Shown here: in pieces, positions 58,824 to 64,000 of the stretch
Layout of the letters: each line of letters starts with the position of its first letter
How positions within the stretch are numbered: the first letter of the stretch is position 1
The notes under the pieces: generated by a model
Seen by the model: the letters and a program-made list of their open reading frames with translations, nothing else
Databases searched by the model: none
What the model was told of the DNA's origin: nothing
Program-made: the position numbers and the translations under genes
NCBI GenBank assembly: GCA_916700875.1
Contig: CAKAKS010000067.1
Location: 7,715,591-7,779,590, forward strand
Source of the DNA: Sebastes aleutianus
Taxonomy: Eukaryota > Chordata > Actinopteri > Perciformes > Sebastidae
DNA: 64,000 nt
Direction of reading: 5' to 3'

Positions 58824-59075
58824 AAACTCTTCACAGTCACTGTATTGTCAGGATTATGCATAATTTGGTTATGGTAATTTTTGTTGCGATGGCTCCATGT
58901 CTCAAAACGCAACAAAAATTCCCATAACCAAATTATGTATTTTGCATCATATCTGTGCATATCTGTTTTCCATCTCACTGTGAAGAGTTTAACAATACTT
59001 TTACTTTTACCTTAACATGTTTGGCACAGGAGATATGATGCAAAATACATAATTTGGTTATGGTAATTTTTCTAC
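58824..59075. repeat. 30-bp stem hairpin with a third, direct copy
   Basis: 58859-58888 pairs with 58908-58937 with one mismatch (stem start CATAATTTGGTTATGG, loop 19 nt). An outer pair 'aactcttcacagt' (58826) and 'actgtgaagagtt' (58978) extends the symmetry. The same end sequence is repeated at 59048-59071. The three-copy plan recalls the element at 9.1-9.4 kb. Likely an unclassified MITE. Confidence 0.7.
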
Positions 59076-59879
59076 CAAACAACTGATCATGCTGGAACTA
59101 ACAGTGTCCTGGAAAGAGCGTATGGATGAGGCCAATGAGAGGAAGCGAGACCAAGTACCAGGAAAAACTGCACAAAGTTACGTTTATTCTGATAAGAAAT
59201 GTTGTTATTGTTGTTAGTCATATAATATATCAATTTAAAGCTCTTTTTGTGCTCTTTATGCTGGAACTATCCATGGGCACACCCGATCAATATGGAGTTA
59301 GTTATAAGGGCATTTGGAGTTGCATTCAGAATTTGCCCCATTGCAGTATTAGAGGTCAAAGGTCAAATTCTCTTGACCTCAGTGTCATGACAATGTGACT
59401 GAAGGATAGATTATAGTCTAAGCTTTACAACGATATATGACTTCATGATATTGTGTGTTGGTTTCCGTCTTTTATACTGGATCTATGTGTAAAATGGCGA
59501 AAAAAGATGGAACAATTTTAATGATGGAGGGATGAAAAAAGGAATGATAGCACATAGAAAAAGCTACCATTGCTGCAATGCTATCATGTGTTTTCCAACA
59601 CTAGGGATATAGACCTTTAAAAAAATCACTATGAGACATGGTCTCTCCAAAGTGGCACGACCAACCCCCTGGCTCATGGACTACAAGTGTTTCAGCTTTA
59701 ATTTGTACTGAAACTCAAGTGTTGTGTTGGCACAGGTGTTGAAATATGATATGCCAAAGGTATAAAAAATCACATAAAACAAACAATGGGCTGTGTTCCA
59801 GTTGTGCATTAACAATTTTTTTGATGTCAAACAACACTTTAGCTTGTTGGAATCAAACATTTGGACAAAAACACACAAT

Positions 59880-62272
59880 TAGGGGTGTAAGAAAATATGA
59901 AAAATATGGAGTAGATATGTTTTGTGAGACTGTATCGATTCTCAAAAACACTATTGGTTTTTAATAGTTTACATGCAAAGATGAACTCAATATTTTATTT
60001 CATTTGCGAAGAGATGCGCCCTCTCAGTGTATGTGCCTTCTCAAAGTAGTGGTCAGATTCCTGCCAATACACGGCCCTAGTTTTAATACAGTAAAAAATG
60101 AATTCATCATCACTGTTGTTGAAGATCATCAGCATCATTTCTCTCCCCTCAGAAGAATCCACGTGTTTATGTTTCTCAGACAGTGCCCCACAGCTAACAT
60201 ACAGTCTTTGTTTGTTTTTTGTCAGACTTCGTGTTTTATCCGTATTTTTTTATTTTACCAAAGTTTTCATTCATTTAAAGACACTTTGGTTCCTGTCAGT
60301 CCTCCAACGCCTTCAGGAAGAAACAAGTCTCTGTCAACAACATGTCACTTTACAAACTCACTCAGGCTGTTTTTGTTATCTGAGACAGGAGATAATTTCA
60401 CGCTAGATTTGACACTGTAATATTATATTATATTTCAAAAACATTAAAAAAGGGAACATGTAATTACATGGTACAAATTGCAGAGTGATTGAAGGAGAAG
60501 GGGACAGAAGTAAATGAGCTGTAACTTTTAATTAAATGACACCAGTTTTGTTGTTTCTAGTAACATTAGTTCGATGTAGTTAGTGGCTATTAGGTACATA
60601 AATACATCCTGTACAACATATAGTCCGACTCACCCATAATACAAATGCTTATATCTTCATTAGTCTACTGGCTGAAAGTGCTGCTGACAAACAACAGCAA
60701 ACCTGTCATTGTCTATTATCACGTTTTAGGGCAATGTGATTGAGTCTGTATCTTCATAGGACTCTTAATTGATTGATTGATTCTCTCTCTTTAAAGCCTC
60801 ACGTCACATTCAGCAAGTTGTGAAAGTTTATTTCAGAAACAAGTCTTGCTTTTCTCTTGATGCAAAAGGATACTTGTTGCTGTTGAATGTCTGTGATTGG
60901 CTATAGAGTTGTTCAGATACCGATCCCAGTATTGGAAATGCATCCGATACTGGCCAGAATTCTGGATCGGGTATCGACGAGTACGCCAGTCTATGAACCG
61001 ATCCAATACCATAATTTATTAACCCAGAAAAAAATCAACTTGGTTAACCGGAAATCAATTCTTCTACGCCGCTCCAAAACACCGTCACCCTGGATGTATC
61101 ATGACTGCCACTGGCAACTACTGTTTTAGAGCAGCGAAGATGAAATTATTGCAGGTAGTTTGTCAAGTGACGATAGCAAACAACAACAGTGCGGTGCTAG
61201 TGGAGAGTGTAACGGTAGTGCATGCAGACGAACGGCGCAAAGGACTCCTCGCTCTCTCACCCGGTAGCGGCGTGGAGGGAGACGGGCACCGGTCTGCATG
61301 AGCTGCTGGCGCTGCTGGCGCTGCAGTGCAGAGGAACCGGTCACTAGAGTTTCAGGCGCTATCAGTCCACTTGATGAGGGCGGCTTCACCCACAGGTGCT
61401 ATCCTAGTGCGCTGTTGTTTTTTCATTCAGAGAAAATGACCTTTTCCCCGTCATGATATCTATGTGAACGCAGCATCAGCCTCATGTATCCAGCCGGAAA
61501 GCAGACGGTCCGCGAGGCAAATTATCACGGGAGTAAAGTAAAAAACAAAACAGATATTCAACTAACGTCAGTCTAACATAGTTTGAAAATGTTTTTCCGT
61601 ATGTTTTCATGTATGAAAAGACCCCAAATGAGCACTGTAGGTGGACAACTTGATTACTATAAGCAGATTATTTAATCAGTGTGAGGAATGATTAGTGTCC
61701 CCAAGCTGTTTGATCACTATCAGCTGTTTGATCACTATCAGCTGTTTGATCACTATCAGCTGTTTGATCACTATCAGCGGTTGATCTCTGTATTATTATT
61801 CTACCGTTTATAGTGAAAATGAGAACAGAAGCAGCAGGTTAAACCACTGTTCATTTAACTTGAATAGAAGTTGGTTTATTATATGTTGTGTTAAATATTG
61901 CACTGCCTTGTATCTTGAGAACTGAATCAGCAGGTCCTGCAGTTGCACTTTTTATTATTTTCAAATAAAAGGTGTATGTATTGCCATTAATCGTTGTTTA
62001 CTTGTTTATATCCATAATTAATTTATCCCTGATTCCCTTACAAGAAACACTTTGAGTAATCCTGACCTGCACTGTCCAGTATCAGATATTTATTTCACAG
62101 TCACACTGATTGAATTTTTGGCAAAAAAAAAAGTTACTGTATCGATTTCAAATCATTGAATCGTATCATATCGTATCGCACTAGATGAGCCAAATATCGT
62201 CCTTCAATCATATCGGAACCATGCAAATCATATTGTATCGTTGTAAAAACGTATCGTTACACCCCTAGTATA
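59880..62272. mobile_element. Composite hAT-like region with 'TAGGGGTGTAA' ends
   Basis: TAGGGGTGTAA at about 59881 and TTACACCCCTA at 62262-62272 are inverted and would bound 2.4 kb. Inner TATCG-rich phrases adjoin both ends. The interior includes a second repeat (60.9-61.0 kb: 'agataccgatcccagtattg' and 'ggatcgggtatcgacgag') and the segment shared with 50.15 kb. The flanks show no 8-bp duplication, so the two ends may come from different copies. No transposase ORF. Confidence 0.45.
61704..61775. repeat. 18-bp tandem repeat, 4 perfect copies
   Basis: Four exact units of AGCTGTTTGATCACTATC. The copy of this region at 50.35 kb has a single related unit, so the expansion is local and recent. 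Confidence 0.95.
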
Positions 62273-62362
62273 TTATATTAGTAGTTTAGTCCAGTGGTTC
62301 CCAGCTTGGGCGTCGGGTCTTTCCAAAGGGTCACAAAATATATTTTAGGGCTCATGAGATCA

Positions 62363-63156
62363 TTAAAGGGACTGTTTGTAACTTTCAGAAATGCTTGTTA
62401 ACAGCGACACCTGTGGCTGTTAAATCAACGAAAGTCAGCATCGGGCTCGCGCTTGCTCGTTCTAAATAGACATGAACGAGCATCGCTCAAAACAGTGAGG
62501 TTACACACATCAGCTAAAAGCACAATATCACTCTATATTTCACCTGCTTGGCAGTAATGTTAGCTGACCAGACGAAGGTCTCTCCATGAATCACTGCTGA
62601 TCCTAGTGTTGGCTTTTCCTGCCTCAGCCTCCGGGACTGAAGCAGGAAGAGAAACGTTATAACGTTTCTCGCTGCGGAGCCCCATCGCTTCACAAGACAT
62701 GGAAAACCTCTGTTGGTCCGGAGGAGCTGCAGCAGTTATTTCTGCACAAACGTCCACTGTACATTCACTAGATATTCTCAGATCTACTAACTCTTCTGCA
62801 GTGTGTAGTGTGCGCGCATGAACGTCTAGAGGTGGAGCGAGAACAAGCGCGGTGTGTGACTGAAGGCAAGCAGGCAGGCAGCGGAGCAGAGTACAGCAGA
62901 GACTCCGGCCCTGGAGACCAAAACTACGGTCTCCCCCGCGTACTACGACCGCAGCCAACACTGTTTAACAGACGGGCTTCACTAGATAGAACTTTGAGGT
63001 TCTGGTGCTTCCGTGTAGTTTGTGTTGGAGTCTGATGGTACGTGTCCACAGAGAGTCTGAACAGCGTAGCCACACGCGAGCATGCATATGCGAGCCTGCA
63101 TGGGAAACCGACCCAGTAGTTTTATACGTGTAAAAAGTTACAAACAGTCCCTTTAA
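62363..63156. mobile_element. TTAA-flanked MITE, 'AGGGACTGTTTGTAACTTT' family
   Basis: TTAA at 62363-62366 and 63153-63156 flank ends AGGGACTGTTTGTAACTTT and AAAGTTACAAACAGTCCCT, a perfect 19-bp inverted repeat. The inside is GC-rich with 'ttatacgtgtaaaaagtta' next to the right end; that phrase also occurs inside the hAT MITE at 34.52 kb. The 133-codon minus-strand ORF is not supported as a gene. Confidence 0.8.
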
Positions 63157-63424
63157 TGGGGTAGAAAAGAAGAAAAAACAATGTTCTGATTAACAAATTT
63201 CTATTAAAATTTTGGACTTTGATGATATATTGGAGAATTCAATCTCTTTGAGATTCAAACAGTTATTTAAATCAGAAAAATTTTGAGCGGACAAGTCCCA
63301 TCAACTACTCGGAGTGGAGCCAAACTAGACCAGCCACTGGTTTAATCTTTAACAAATCGTATTTTATAAACTGATCATATATTTGTTTTTAGTAACAGTA
63401 ACTATATCTGTCAAATAAATGTCA

Positions 63425-63575
63425 ATTTATTTGTAAAAAAGCACAATATTTCCCTCTGAAATGTAGTGGAGTAGAAGTATAAAATGGAAATACTAAAGTT
63501 AGAACAAGTACCTCAAATTTGTACTTAAGTAGAGTACTTGAGTAAAAGTACGTCGTTATTTTCTACCGCTGTGTT
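63425..63575. repeat. Right-end fragment of the 'CAGTGGTGGAA' hAT family
   Basis: 'aaatgtagtggagtagaagt', 'ttgtacttaagtagagtact' and 'ttttctaccgctg' match the right half of the 43.5 kb element. The left half is missing. Confidence 0.65.
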
Positions 63576-64000
63576 CAGGTGCTTTAGAGGATGCATTTCT
63601 TAAGCCACCAACCCGTCCCAGTGTGTCTGAGGACACAGAGCTGCTACTTAGTTCATGTTTATAATTGGTGAGCGAGGCCTGCAGAGAGAGCCCTGCCGTG
63701 CAGGGTTCCCTCTTTGTTAGCTTGTGTTTTAATTGGAGTGAGTTCATCCGTGAAGAACCGTGCTCGAGCTGGGAAAGGCTGCGGCTGTTGTCCTCCATCA
63801 AAACAGTTCGGGATGAGCTCTCCATCACGTCTCATGGAAAGATGGCGATGCTGCTGCTGTTCCTCCTAACTACATGTGGCAGAACAAGGCCAGCAGAGCA
63901 AGTTTTTTGTGACGGGTTCATGCGGGTTCACGCGAGCAGAAAGCACACAAAGAGGATTTCAAATTAATTAATGCATGCGCACACAAACACACAGTGGTTT

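Larger units (their letters stand above)
55787..64000. other. Presumed intron 1 of st6galnac3: no exon seen
   Basis: 8.2 kb of mostly repeat-derived, AT-rich DNA to the window edge. None of the open stretches has acceptor and donor sites plus coding character. Individual repeats are listed separately. 63.58-64.0 kb is GC-richer and may belong to another dispersed repeat. Confidence 0.5.

Noticed and set aside
62560..62961. 133-codon minus-strand ORF
   Set aside because: It lies wholly inside a TTAA-flanked MITE and has low-complexity Leu/Ala/Ser content with no domain or splice context.
1..64000. A prokaryote-type defence system or phage island
   Set aside because: The genome is vertebrate: spliced genes, fish transposons, SINEs and microsatellites throughout; no operon-like gene cluster exists.

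Overview
The window is vertebrate nuclear DNA, most likely from a percomorph (spiny-rayed) teleost. It has short exons with GT-AG introns, one-to-one orthologues of vertebrate genes, and a dense load of fish-type repeats: Tc1/mariner, many small hAT and TTAA-flanked elements, tRNA-derived SINEs, LINE tails and microsatellites. Nothing suggests bacterial, phage or viral DNA.

Layout. 0-1.6 kb is repeats. 1.6-3.3 kb (minus strand) is an intronless 564-aa ORF that I cannot assign; upstream of its start are three perfect CREB sites and two RFX-type X-boxes. 3.6-9.8 kb is repeat-rich intergenic DNA. 9.8-22.0 kb is acadm (medium-chain acyl-CoA dehydrogenase, plus strand): 12 coding exons, 420 residues, all splice phases agree, with a TATA/CCAAT/E-box promoter and a DR1 (PPAR/HNF4-type) site. 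A dead Tc1 copy sits in its intron 3. 24.4-33.5 kb is rabggtb (Rab geranylgeranyltransferase beta subunit, plus strand): 9 coding exons, 331 residues, zinc ligands at D238, C240 and H290. About 33.5-55.4 kb holds no recognisable complete gene. It carries nested transposons with clear target-site duplications, a minisatellite with higher-order structure, a 46-codon ORF behind three CCAAT boxes spaced exactly 27 bp apart, and one orphan exon-like 96-nt block. At 55.5-55.8 kb a GC-rich promoter precedes a 6-codon first exon (MAWMWK, then a GT donor) that fits the start of st6galnac3. The rest of the window would be its intron 1, again full of repeats.

The genes share no pathway. acadm works in mitochondrial beta-oxidation, rabggtb in Rab prenylation, and st6galnac3 (if correct) in Golgi sialylation. 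The order acadm-rabggtb-st6galnac3 matches human 1p31, but MSH4 and ASB17, which lie between the last two in human, are not visible here.

The points I rate highest are the intronless orphan gene with its CRE/X-box promoter, the 27-bp-phased CCAAT array with its short ORF, the symmetric orphan exon, and a tandem-array element that inserted into a hAT element with an intact target duplication. All similarity statements come from reading and memory of families; no database search was run.
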